A stretch of 64,000 nucleotides of DNA, from contig NC_092216.1 in assembly GCF_030445035.2 (NCBI RefSeq), forward strand, positions 12,463,405 through 12,527,404, given 5' to 3'. The notes under the pieces are model-generated. The model saw only the letters and a list, made by a program, of their open reading frames with translations, made no database searches and was not told the origin of the DNA. The position numbers and the translations under genes were made by a program. How positions within the stretch are numbered: position 1 is the stretch's first letter; the number at the start of each line of letters is the position of its first letter. The DNA is from Dasypus novemcinctus. Lineage: Eukaryota; Chordata; Mammalia; Cingulata; Dasypodidae. Below are positions 22,373-32,455 of this stretch, in pieces.

Positions 22373-22378
22373 AATAAA
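22373..22378 (+). terminator. Poly(A) signal of HSFY-type gene
   Basis: AATAAA, 92 bp after the stop codon, followed by a T/GT-rich stretch ('gtgtttattgtcactgtttcgttttcc'). This suggests a short 3' UTR of roughly 110-130 bases. Confidence 0.7.
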
Positions 22379-22439
22379 CTTAAGTGTTTATTGTCACTGT
22401 TTCGTTTTCCTTATTTTTTAAAATAATTAAGAATGAAAT

Positions 22440-22615
22440 GGGGTGCAGCCGTGCTCAGAGATGTATTCACCAAGTGCAATGAATGTCTCATGATGGAGGA
22501 GGTTGTGGTTATGGGAGGAGTGGGGTGAGGGGGGTGGGAGGCATAGGGAACCTCATATATATTTTTTAATGTAACATTAAAAATAAATAAATAAATTTTG
22601 AAAAATGAAATGCAA
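22440..22615 (+). mobile_element. L1 3' end (sense, strongly 5'-truncated)
   Basis: Sequence 'tggttatgggaggagtgggg', 'gaacctcatatat' and 'ttttttaatgtaacatt' followed by an A-rich (ATAAATAA) tail is a lineage-type L1 3' terminus. It lies 60 bp downstream of the HSFY-type poly(A) site. Confidence 0.6.
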
Positions 22616-22679
22616 TGAGAAAAGAGTTAAAAAAAAAGATACAATAATATAAAATGTCTGGTAAAGGGAAACCTAGGCA

Positions 22680-22935
22680 GGCAAAAAGCAGATGAACAAT
22701 TTCCTAGGGTGTCAGAGTGAGAATAAATATTATTTGTTAACGATTATGAAAAGAATCTCTTCAGTGATAGAAATGTCCTAGAACTGGATTGCGGTGATGG
22801 TTACACATCTCAGGAAATGTACAAAAAGTCATTAAATTGTAACTTAAAATGGTGAGTGTTATGGTATGTGAATTATACCTTGATAAACTTGCTAAAACAT
22901 TAAACTAATAAAGAAGTGTGATATCTACGAAAAAC
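22680..22935 (+). mobile_element. Old L1M 3' end
   Basis: Contains 'aatgtcctagaactggattg', 'ggtgatggttacacatc' and 'aattataccttgataaa', the ancient L1M 3'-end signature, in sense orientation. Confidence 0.6.
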
Positions 22936-23540
22936 AAAAAAGAATAAAATGGGTCAGGCTCTTGTGCCATATTGTACTATATATATATTATATGTGTACT
23001 TCATTATGCAGATGACTTGGGTCATTTGAACCCAAGGATGTTTGAAATGTATGTAAATTATATTCATACTGGTATACTTAATTGTGTAAGAAAGAAGAAA
23101 GAATGCAGTGTGTGGAGAATGAATGGGGCTGTTTGGAGATAGGGAGAGGTAATCTACGATGAATCAAATGAGGGTTTGAATTAGGAGAGCATGGAGGAGG
23201 AAACAGATACTAAGATGAATCTAGGGAAGGTAAATACACACTATTTTCTCTAATACTTCCTCAAGTACATTGCATTTCCCTACCCCATTATTTTCAATAA
23301 TGGCCTTGAGTTAGCAAAGAAGACTGACTTCATAAAGTACTGTCATGCTTGAAAGTCTTACATAATCTAGCCAGCCCCATAACCATGATGGCCATTAATT
23401 AATTCATCGCTGGAATAATAAAGACCGCATATCAAAACATGGAATTTTACAGCCTAGAGTTAGCAAGGGCCCTTTTTCCTCTGCCATCCTCAAAGACTTC
23501 CAAATGGTTTGTGCTGTTAATTGTGCTTCATGAGTCCACA
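22936..23540. other. Unannotated interval
   Basis: No gene is recognised. A short TA-rich tract lies at 22975-23000. Old repeat relics may be present but none is clear enough to name. Confidence 0.5.
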
Positions 23541-23550
23541 CTTTGACTTT

Positions 23551-24054
23551 TCTTTTTCTCCCCAAGATTTATTTATTCCTCCCCATTTTTATTCCCTGTT
23601 TGATCTTCTGCATCCACCTCTCCCCCGTCTTCTCCTCTCCCCCAGGATCCACCGGACTTGATCCTGGGGACCTCCGATGTGGAGAGAGGTTCCCCGTCAG
23701 CTGCGCCACCCCAGCTCCCGGCCTCCGCTGCAGCCCACCCTGGACTCTTTCCCCTTCGACCCTTCCCAGTTGCATCATCATCCCGCTGCCTGACCCAGCT
23801 GCATGGGCACTGGCCCACCAGGAGGGCACCTGTGCTTGCCACGCAGGCACTCACAAGGGCACTGGGCTCACCGCGTGGGCACTCAGCTTGTGATGTGGGC
23901 ACTCACACGGGCACTCTGCTCGCCTAGCGGGCACGGGCCTGTTGTGCAGGCACGCCCCCTCCTCTCCTTCACCAGGAGTCCCAGGGATCGCACCTCGGCC
24001 CTCCCACATGGCAGGCAGAAGCCCCATCACTTGAGCCACATCTGCTCCCTCGCT
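23551..24054 (-). mobile_element. Variant tRNA-derived SINE with internal GGGCAC repeats
   Basis: Perfect 10-bp flanking duplication 'ctttgacttt' (23541-23550 and 24055-24064). The head is 'ccaagatttatttattcctcccc'-like. The right end is a tRNA-like head ('acttgagccacatctgctccc'), as in DAS copies. The middle lacks the usual DAS 'gttgtctgctctctgtg' block. Instead it has a GC-rich stretch (23800-23950) in which 'gggcac(t)' recurs at irregular 15-35-bp steps. The apparent 116-aa ORFs are artefacts. Confidence 0.75.
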
Positions 24055-24189
24055 TTGACTTTCATAATGCACACTTTTATTAGGTTACTTTCTTGCTGTA
24101 TACAAAGGAGGCTTAATTCTGTATCCTGGCTTTTAATACCACATAGATTCTGAGCCCAGATCCTTAGCATACCTTAAGGCCCTTAAAAA

Positions 24190-24480
24190 TGTGGCTTCTT
24201 TTCAGTTTTGCAACTTAAATCTCTGCTTCTCCACTCTTTGGAGCTCTATTCAGACAATTGCTTTTACCAATTCTCATTTCCATCTCGTAACTTCTGTCCA
24301 AGATCTGCCTGGGGCTTTCTCCCTGTGGACCCTCTCCCTCATTGCTTATCCTTTAGGTCTCAGCACAGCTGTCAACTCCTCAAGGAGGCCTGGTGTTCTC
24401 CTTGTCTGCCTTGGACACCCAGCACTGACGCAGGACAGTGGCTGGCACATCACCTTTTTCAGTACTTATTGAATGGGTAA
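24190..24480 (+). mobile_element. Probable L2 3' end
   Basis: 'ctcagcacagctgtcaactcctcaaggaggcct...ggctggcacatcacc...cagtacttattgaatgggt' follows the layout of an L2 3' terminus (start-of-repeat text abbreviated). Diverged. Confidence 0.45.
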
Positions 24481-25860
24481 TAAGGAAATGCTTCTTTAAA
24501 ATCTACTTTCATTGCCAAAAAAAAAAACAAAACAGTACACATGCCATTGCCATCAAACTACTACTGGGTGGTCTCCACTCTGCATTGCAAGCTTTGTTTT
24601 CACAGCCCTTGGACGTTTGCCAGCTGCCCTTGACACGTGAGTGGGGCTGTGGTGCTGGCCCTGAGAGACAGGTATTCATTGTCCCTTCCTGCCACATACC
24701 TCCTGAGATCTGAGGCATCCCCTCCCTATGATGAGTTTGTTGCTCTCCCTTCAGCCCCCAAAATTCATTTCTCATATCCCAGAACCTATCCCTTTTCCTG
24801 CTCATCCCCTATTCACAGATCTTTGTCCAGAAGGGTCAGGGTGGAATCCCAAATTTTCAAAATAAATCTATAGACTCCATGTGGCCCCTACCTACCCCTT
24901 TCATCCTGTACCCAGGAAGCAGCCAAGCAGAGATAAATGCTTGTATTCATCACGAGACTACTTCACTCAAATGTGTGGACCTGGAGGAGGTGAGGGTGGT
25001 AGAGTTTGGCATTTGTCCAGCGCTCAACAATACCAGATGCCCACAGGTGTTAGGGAGGATAGAACATCCGTCAAATACTTTTAACTCCCACTACTCTGTG
25101 GTTAAAGGTGTACTGTTGTCAGAATGTAAAGGGCCTGAGAAGCTGAAAACCCTGCTATCAAGGGGAATGAGAGTTCTAATTACAGTGATGTGGCTGGAGT
25201 AAATGGATTGGACTGGAACAGGAATAATGTAACCTGAAAAACGATCGCCAGCCATGAGCCAATACTCTGGGAGGGGGTCAGGGATCAGGGCAACATCCCT
25301 AATGTGATCTCCTTTACTAGGAGACAAAAGGATCATCTTTTGGCAGAAGTCACAAGTCTGCTATGTGGTAGTGGCTTCTGCGTCAGAATCACGGCTCTAA
25401 TTTGTGGCACCTACCTATGAGTGGGTGTTGGTTTACAGTGACAGCCTGCGATGGGTAGGTACATTCAATTGGGGGTGTGATTCCAGTCGGTCTCAGCAGA
25501 GAATGAATCCTTACCATGGACACCTTCAGAGTGGCCTGAAGAGGGATTCCGTAATGTGCAGTTTTTAAAAATATAACGGCTTACTTTATCTGTTTCTTAG
25601 ATGTTAACCCTTATATACGTGTGTTGATGGTAATTTCACCTTTTTTGATGACATAGAGTGACCACAATAGACAATTATCAGAAGATGATGTGGCTATATT
25701 GATGTCCTCTAGGCTGGGCTGGCTGTTCCTGCACTAAGAGATCTTGGATAGCGTACGCTATTCAGTTTTGTTCAGTCTCCTTTTCAGGCCACCACTTCTG
25801 AACTGTTAATGAGCTTGAGGGTGGGAAATCAAATAACCGAAATTATTAAAATCATATAAA
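24481..25860. other. Unannotated interval
   Basis: No coding region can be supported. A short poly-A/C tract lies at 24518-24535. The ORFs present are short and unlike any known protein. No repeat family recognised. Confidence 0.5.
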
Positions 25861-25866
25861 ACAAAT

Positions 25867-25974
25867 GCATCAGCTCTAATGTATAGACTTTGTGACTTAA
25901 GTGGCTTGTTAAGAGCCATTGCATCAGCTCTAATGTATAGAATTTGTGACTTAAGTGGGTTGTTAAGAGCCATT
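25867..25974 (+). repeat. 54-bp tandem duplication
   Basis: 25867-25920 and 25921-25974 are head-to-tail copies starting 'gcatcagctctaatg' and differing at two positions (c/a and c/g). The low divergence shows a recent local duplication. Confidence 0.93.
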
Positions 25975-26495
25975 TAAAGAAAAAACCATTACACCTTTCT
26001 CAGGTGTGTTCCATTTTGATGAGATTGCCAGATAATCTCTGGAAGAATAAGGCATTGCTGTGCATAAATACTTAAACACCTTCATTTGACTCTTAATAGA
26101 AATGTGTGACAAAACACTGCCTTTATAAACAAAGAATTCTCTAACTTTAAGGTGACATTGGGTATTGGGTATTAGGTTTAACTTTCCAGTTTCTTACCTC
26201 CCCGCCCCCAAAGTGAACATAAACAAATGTCCTATTGATAATATCAGTCTGAAAAGAAAATTGAGGTGCAATCATGTTACAGTGAATGTGTGTCTGCTTC
26301 CGATACATTCAAAGACAGTATTAAAAAAGAAAAAAAAAAAAAGAAAATAGTTAAAAACAGGGCCTTTTGCATTTTCAGTCCGACAATTCAGACTGAAAAA
26401 AAAAAAAACTGCAAATACATATACATGCAAATTCTTCATATATACAAATCTTAACAAAATTAAGAATTTGCACACAAATTGGAAGGATCCATAGT
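25975..26495. other. Unannotated interval with A-rich tracts
   Basis: No gene. Plus-strand poly-A tracts occur at 26321-26345 and 26396-26409. They could be decayed retroposon tails, but no element body is recognised. Confidence 0.45.
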
Positions 26496-26499
26496 AGTT

Positions 26500-27296
26500 T
26501 GAATTTTTCTACATGACTGTCTAATAAAATTTTCTCTTTTAGATCTAAAAGTCACTAGAAGTCTTCTGAAATTCTGATGTAAGAATTCAAGATATTCTCC
26601 ATTCACTGCTCATATTTATGGTCACTGTGGTAAAGGCACTGCAGCAAGAACACAAAAACAATGCGTATTTTCTCATTTTTTTTCACCTGCAAACTGTAGC
26701 AAAACATGATCAGCTTTATTCTTCAGAGAGGAATTCCTCAACATTGTAAAAGAATTTAGACATTTGTAAATAGAAGAAGTCTGTAGAAAGGAAAAATTAA
26801 AGAATGATTAAAACCTTCCACGTTTGTTTTTGCAGCTTTCCAGAAGCAACGGTTCAAATGATTTTGGGTCATTCGTTCCGACATACATGATAGCACCTTC
26901 TTAAAAGTGGCTGATCTATTTCCCAGGAACATTTTTCACATAGCAATGTGGTTGTTAAAGTTATCCATACTGAAATGCACAAAAGCTAACATCTAAGAAA
27001 AATATGTACAGTACTGCAGCATAAATGAATGTGGTATCTGCAATAACTTAATATTAGCCAATTTTTAAAATATGCCTGATACTGCTACCTTTTCCTGCAA
27101 ATTCATAGATTAAATGTAACTGGTACCATGTTGTTACTCTGTTCTGCACATATCATCTGGTGCTTAACCCACAAGACAGGGTTTTTAAAGACTTCTCTTG
27201 TCTTGAAAGTGACACAAGACAGCAGTGCAAGAGGTGGACAGATGTAATGTGACCAGATTAAAGTTTGCTCCCGTAAAGTGCCTAAATAAGGATAAG
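26500..27296 (-). pseudogene. Probable 3'-UTR part of AGFG1 retrocopy
   Basis: This sequence continues directly beyond the AGFG1 coding homology in the expected direction, is non-coding, and shows no other repeat. It is therefore taken as copied 3' UTR. I cannot confirm UTR identity without alignment. The true 3' end was not located. Confidence 0.35.
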
Positions 27297-28570
27297 CTGT
27301 AAGAAAGGACTGGTTGATGAACTTCCTGTTGGAAATTGTCCTGTTGGTGCACTAGTCACAAAAGGACTATTAGATACTCCAGAGGCTGCAGCTTGACGAA
27401 AAGGGGTTACCACTGGCTTTGTTTGTCCAAATGCTGCAAACCTGGCACCACTGGGTTGTTGAGAAAAAGCTGTCTGTTGAGGGAAAGCTGTTTGGGCTGG
27501 GAAAGCAGGCTGCTGGAAGCTGCCAGTAAAGCTGGTGGGGAAACTGTGGGGAGCAGGGTACCAATCCTGCAGGCATGCTCATGGATGCAGCGGCAAAGGT
27601 TGAGGCTGTTGTTCCTCTGTTTCTGGCCTGAAATGGGTTTGTAGAAGATGCCACAGACGGGCGAGCAGCAGCAATGAATGGATTTGTGAAAGGCATAACT
27701 GGCAGATAGAGTAGGCACACTGGAAGAGTTGTAGCAAAAGGAGGAGTTCTGAACTGTAGAAACTCACCACCGGCACTCCAGAAAGGTGGGTGAACAGTTT
27801 TTTATGCACGGGACCAGAGGAGAGTCAACCTCCAAATTCTGAGGCCCGTTTTTCAGTTTTCATAGGTTTGTATAGGATTTCAGGTGGGATCAGCATAATG
27901 TTTGCTCATTGGCTAACGCGTTGCTAGGTGAAATTTTGCAAGCAGGGGAGTTACAGAGGCAGAATGCCGCTGATTTACAGAAGTGGGGGCGGGGGGTGAA
28001 GTCACTCACTTGATATCTTTCTACTAGGCCATGTTTTCACAGGCTGATTTACAGATACAGAGGCAGGAGTTATTTACTGGATATTCTGCAGCAAGGCCAA
28101 GCCCTCACAGGCCCATCCACAGAAGCGGGGCAGGAGCGACTTGTTAGATATTTTACAGGGTCATGCTTTTTATTCCTCAACAGGAGAAGCAGGCTGTCAG
28201 TGCAGAGGCACCCACCTGCACTCTCCCAAAAACATGGCCTCTGGCATTATTGGTACAAGTACATGCATTGATGGATGTAGCTGCAGAACGGAAAATGCTG
28301 TCTAGTTCTGCCAGCGCTGCACACCTGTCTGGAGATGCACTTGCCTGCCTGGGAACTGAAACCCTGGCACCAGAGGGAACTTTACCTGTGGTTCCTTGAT
28401 CACCACCTACATGACTGTTAAAATGTGCAAAACTGGCTGTAGCTGTTGACTGAAGAGCTGGAGCAGCAAAGACGTCTGAGCCCAGATTACTCAGAAGGCC
28501 AGACTGCTCCTTTTCTTGTAGCTGACCCAACAGCAGGAGACTGACTAGGTGTGCCATTATGTAAGCGCAG
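27297..28570 (-). pseudogene. AGFG1P: AGFG1 (ArfGAP with FG repeats 1) processed retrocopy, broken
   Basis: Minus-strand frames match the C-terminal half of AGFG1, an ArfGAP/Rev-binding-type protein rich in FG and NPF motifs. Segments seen: PSQSP and an LLSNLGSDVFAAPA stretch (28400-28557), AALAELDS (about 28290), TNPF and SSTNPFQ (27620-27700), and a phase-changed PVVTPF/GVSNSPF segment at 27330-27420. The homology runs without introns. The original stop codon is changed to CAG at 27297-27299. An internal part between the two middle segments is missing, and about 340 bp of other DNA is inserted at 27815-28150. The N-terminal ArfGAP zinc finger is absent. Non-functional. Confidence 0.8.
27815..28185 (+). 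repeat. Insertion with three ~70-bp tandem-like units inside the AGFG1 retrocopy
   Basis: Breaks the AGFG1 homology. Units start at 27969, 28043 and 28111 (periods 74 and 68 bp). Each has '(g)ctgatttacag/gcccatccacag', a purine-rich 'g(c)agg' block, 'ttgatat/ggatatt/agatatt', and 'ctacta/tgcagc/acaggg'. It may be part of an LTR with internal repeats. Family unknown. Confidence 0.5.
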
Positions 28571-29070
28571 TCTGGTGCTGAATTTCCATCTCCGCTGCGG
28601 AGGTTGGAGGCGCTGTGCCCGCGACCCGCTGTCCCGTGGGCCTCCTGGGCCGTGGCCTCCGCCTTCTCTCACTGTGCTCTACCAGAGCGGACCCTGCCGC
28701 GGGGGCTTGGCTGGACTGGACTCTGCGTGGCGTGGAGGCTGCGAGCACAGCTGATCCGTCACATCAACCTGCCCGGCCGGGAAAAATGCCGCCGCCGCCA
28801 CCTTCTGCATACCTGCAGTTTTCACATGGCAGAACAAACATGCAGGCCCTCGGCAACAGCCCCAGATTCGATAGAAACCGAACAAGTTTCAACTATTGGC
28901 CAGCTCGGTGGAGCAAGCACATCTGCTTTTGCACCTGCATAACAGATGGTAGAGTGGAGCAGATACCATCCGATCCTAAACCAACAGTGAGTTATTCCTT
29001 GCAGTTAGGGGAGTATCTGGGAATCACGGCCTGGGAGCTAAGATTTCTCCCAGAAGGGTAGCTGTTTCCA
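28571..29070 (+). other. CpG-rich segment with 91-codon ORF of unknown nature
   Basis: About 21 CpG dinucleotides fall in 28590-28800, far above the surrounding DNA. An ATG at 28786 in good context (A at -3) opens a 91-codon frame to 29061. It starts MPPPPPSAYLQF, with the prolines encoded by a short CCG run. A consensus-like donor ACA|GTGAGT lies at 28986-28992 inside the frame. I do not recognise the protein. It could be the first exon and CpG-island promoter of a real gene, or a retrocopy of a GC-rich mRNA 5' end fused beside the AGFG1 copy. No acceptor or second exon can be proposed. Confidence 0.4.
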
Positions 29071-30705
29071 CATGTTCATGCAAAACTGAGATGATGTTAG
29101 GCAAGGCCACTGCACTCTTTCAGACACTGTTTCCGTTTGAGCTGGGAGGCACTTACAGTCTCCAATAGCCAAAGAGTCCCATGAAGTACTGTGCCTCTTT
29201 CCTAGTTGGGGGGTTGAGGGAGCAAAGAGAGCAGGCTTTTCTTGTCTGTCAGAGGGATGAGCGTTGTGCATCCATCTACACAGTCCCAAGAAACTTTTCT
29301 TGCAAAGAGGCCCCTCAACTGCACAGAGTTTAGGGGTAAGTCCTGTTGACAAAGGCGTGAAAATACTGAACTGCAGGACTGTTGAAACCGAGTGTTCTCC
29401 CTTGCCTAAACCAAAGGTCATGGTCTACGTATCGTGAAGGCTTTGAGCATCAGAGAGAAGTGGCAGCTGCACTATCCCAAATCCTGCACTGAAACCTTCC
29501 CCACTCATGGCAAATATCAGGTGAAATTTGCCTCCCTAGGTGCTTCTCCATAGTAGTGATTCTCACAGAAGAGAATCTCCTGTGACACTTAATGAGCACT
29601 TAACTATTTAAGCAAGTGACACATCATATGTACCTTAGAAGTCCCTACATACCATACAGTCATAGGACCTCACTCTCAAGGTCACTTCAACCTCTTTCCT
29701 CCCTGTGAGTTTTGCTCAAAACTTTTCAGACAAATTCAAATGCTTTCTCCCCCTGTGGAAACACAGACTGAGGGATTTAACACCTGCCAAGAGATCTTGT
29801 TATCTGCAGCCTGGGAGCATGGCAGCTGTAGGTGGAGAGGGCTGGCAGACTACCACCCTGTGTGGAGATGGTTGGCAGAGGATTCTTCTCACCTCTGGGC
29901 TGTGTATGTCTCAGTGTCTGGAAAGTAACCTGCTCTGAGAGTCTTTCTTTCTGCACCGCCTAACATGCCACAGCTGTGTACCAAGCCCTCAGCATTTAGC
30001 CACACATGCACTCAGGACTCCTTTCCCCATGGGACCGGATAGGATTATAAAAGTTTGGGTCCCTCCTATCCCCAAAGTTCTCCAGCATATGCAAGTTTTT
30101 TGTTTGTTTGTTTTTGTTTTTGTAAAGAGCCGTCAGAGAAGAGAGTAAGAGAGGTATTAGGGAGAAATAGAGGGAGGGTGCAGCTCCACATTTATAAGCA
30201 AGGCATTGCATTTATTTTAGGTTTCGAGTTTCCACCCATGCAGACTCAGCAAAAATAACTTATGATTTTTTCCCTCATTGCATTAACACTTCAGTTTTGA
30301 GGATCCCTTGACAAAGCAGCTGATCCATACTCTCTTTAAGCTGAGAATTGCCATGCAACCTCCTTTCTTCCTCGCCCTGAGAAGAGTGACAACAACCCAG
30401 GTAGCGTTTGGGAAACTGAGGCTTCTGTCGCTTGAAGACATGCTTTAGGAAGCTGCGGGGAGCTTTCTCCTTTATCTCCTTCCTCTGAGGAACTGAGGTG
30501 AAGAGGGCCATCCTTTCCCTCAAGCACCAGCTGCTGTGCCTTTCCAGTGGAAGTTCTCTGCCACATCCCACCCTCCTGCACATTGCTCATATCTGTTGGG
30601 GCAGCAAGAACAACCTTGCCCCTCTGAAGCCTCTTTGCTTAAATTTTGTATATGTTGTGAGGCAGGGCCCCAACCTCATTTTTTATATCAGATTTTTTTC
30701 CCTTT
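29071..30705. other. Unannotated interval
   Basis: No coding sequence or repeat can be supported. A GT-rich simple tract ('tttttgtttgtttg') lies at about 30098-30122. ORFs here are short and have no recognisable motif. Confidence 0.5.
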
Positions 30706-30723
30706 ACTTTTTAAGGAGCTTTA

Positions 30724-31102
30724 TTTATTTATTTTTTCTCCCTCCCTGCCTCCCCCCCTCCCCGCCCCGAGTTGTCTGTTCTCTGTGTCCATGCGCTGTG
30801 TGTTCCCTCCTTATCAGCGGCACCGGCAATCTGTGTTTCTTTTTGTTGCATCATCTTGTTGTGTCAGCTCTCCATGTGTGCGGCGCCGTTCTTGGGTAGG
30901 CTGCACTCTCTTTCGCTCTGGACGGCTGTCCTTACGGGGCGCACTCCTTGTGCGGGGACACCCCTGCATGGCACGGCACTCCTTGCGCACATCAGGCCTG
31001 CATGGGCCAGGTCCACACGGGTCAAGGAGGCCCGGAGTTTGAACCGCAGACCTCCCATGTGGTAGGCGGATGCCCTATCCATTGGGCCAAGTCCGCTTCC
31101 CC
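30724..31102 (-). mobile_element. DAS-type tRNA-derived SINE (copy 4)
   Basis: Antisense SINE with poly-T/pyrimidine head, canonical body ('tgtctgttctctgtgtcc') and tRNA-like end ('ccattgggccaagtccgcttcc'). It is flanked by a perfect 'aggagcttta' duplication (30714-30723 and 31103-31112). It sits at the edge of an antisense L1 3' UTR. Confidence 0.9.
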
Positions 31103-31112
31103 AGGAGCTTTA

Positions 31113-31844
31113 GGTTACATAAATGTTACATTGAATATATATGGCATTCCCCTATATCCCACCCCTCCCCTTCCGACACTTTCCCACATCTACAACATCT
31201 TTCATTAGTCTGGTACATTTGCTACAATTGATGAATACATGTTGAAATGTGTTACACATACACTAACCATGGTCATAGTATACGTTATGGTTTACTCTCC
31301 GCCCCGCACAATTTTATGCATTTTGACGAAATGTATAACGACCTGTATCCGTCACTGCAATAGCATGCAGAATGATTCCAATGTCTCCAAAATACCCCCC
31401 ACGGTATTCTTCCCTCTACCTCCCCTCAGAACCTCTGGTGACCACTGTCTTTATATCACTGTTACAAGTTCTTCCGTTACTAGGATAATAAGTGTATTTA
31501 GGCCACAGTTGCATTTCTCCCGTGTGTTTGTTCATTTCTTTATCTTGAATGTTTATTCAAACATTCTTTTGAATGTGGCTGTTCGGTGTTTTTACCACCA
31601 TTTGTTGAAGAGACCCTTCTTTCCACAGTTAATTTACTTGGCACTATAGTTGGAAATCAGTTGGCCAGACGTGTGTGTTTATTTCTGAGCTCTAAACTCT
31701 ATTCTGTTGCTCTATATGTTTATCTTTTTTAAAACTTTATTTGAAAGGTATTTTTGATTACAGACAAGTTACATAGAAAATAAAGGGGGACAGTGGGGGT
31801 ATTTGAGGACATAATGGTCAAAAATGTCTAAATTTCCCAAATCT
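31113..31844 (-). mobile_element. L1 3' UTR fragment (antisense)
   Basis: Same 3'-UTR family as 1-870 ('acaattgatgaatacatgttgaa', 'cacaattttatgcattttgac', 'tagcatgcagaatgattcc'). It continues with ORF2-end-like 'ccaccatttgttgaagag' at about 31600. No intact frame. Confidence 0.7.
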
Positions 31845-32455
31845 TATGAGGGAGGTTATATTAGCCAGCCAAAGGGTTGCTGATGCAAAGAACCAGAACT
31901 CTGTTGGCCTTTATCAAGGGTATGTATTTGGCGTAGAAGCTTACAGCTACCAGGTCCTAAAGAGTCCAACTCAAGGTACCGTAAGAGGTACTTTCTCTTT
32001 GGGTCAACAGACCCAAAGTCTATTGCCACATGTTGGCACAAGATGGCCGACGATGTCTGTGAGGGTTCAGCCTTCCTCCTTCCCCTGAAGGCTCCATGGT
32101 CCCTGCTTCTTTCCAGGCTCAGCTGCTCTGTTCTCTCTACAAGGTGAGCTGTAAACTATCAGGCTCATCTCTCTTCCTGCGGCTGAGTCTGTGGATCACT
32201 CTGTCTTCCTGCATGTCTGCTTTTCTGTGTCTACTTCCATGTGTGAGTCTGTTTCATCAGTCCAACAGACTGGGTCTCAGCACTGAGCCACACTCTAATG
32301 ACATGGTCGACTCAAAGCCCTGATCTTAACTTAATTTAACAAAGGTCTCAGCTGAATTCAATACAGTCAAAGGGTTATCGCGCCAGAGGAACAGACCATT
32401 TACAAACATAATTTGTATTTCTTTTAGTAATTGAAAAATAATATCAAGCTGCCAC
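31845..32455 (+). repeat. Dispersed repeat, ~610 bp, apparently complete copy
   Basis: Starts 'ttatattagccagccaaag' and ends 'aatatcaagctgccaca'. A related copy lies at 35245-35770, sharing the order: gtattt/gtacttattttgg box, 'ggtcc.aa...agtccaac.caaggta', 'caagatgg', 'gccttcc', 'ggctccatgg', 'caaggt.a.c.gtaa.ct'. The class (LTR, DNA transposon or other) cannot be told from sequence. Ends are flanked by L1. Confidence 0.6.
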
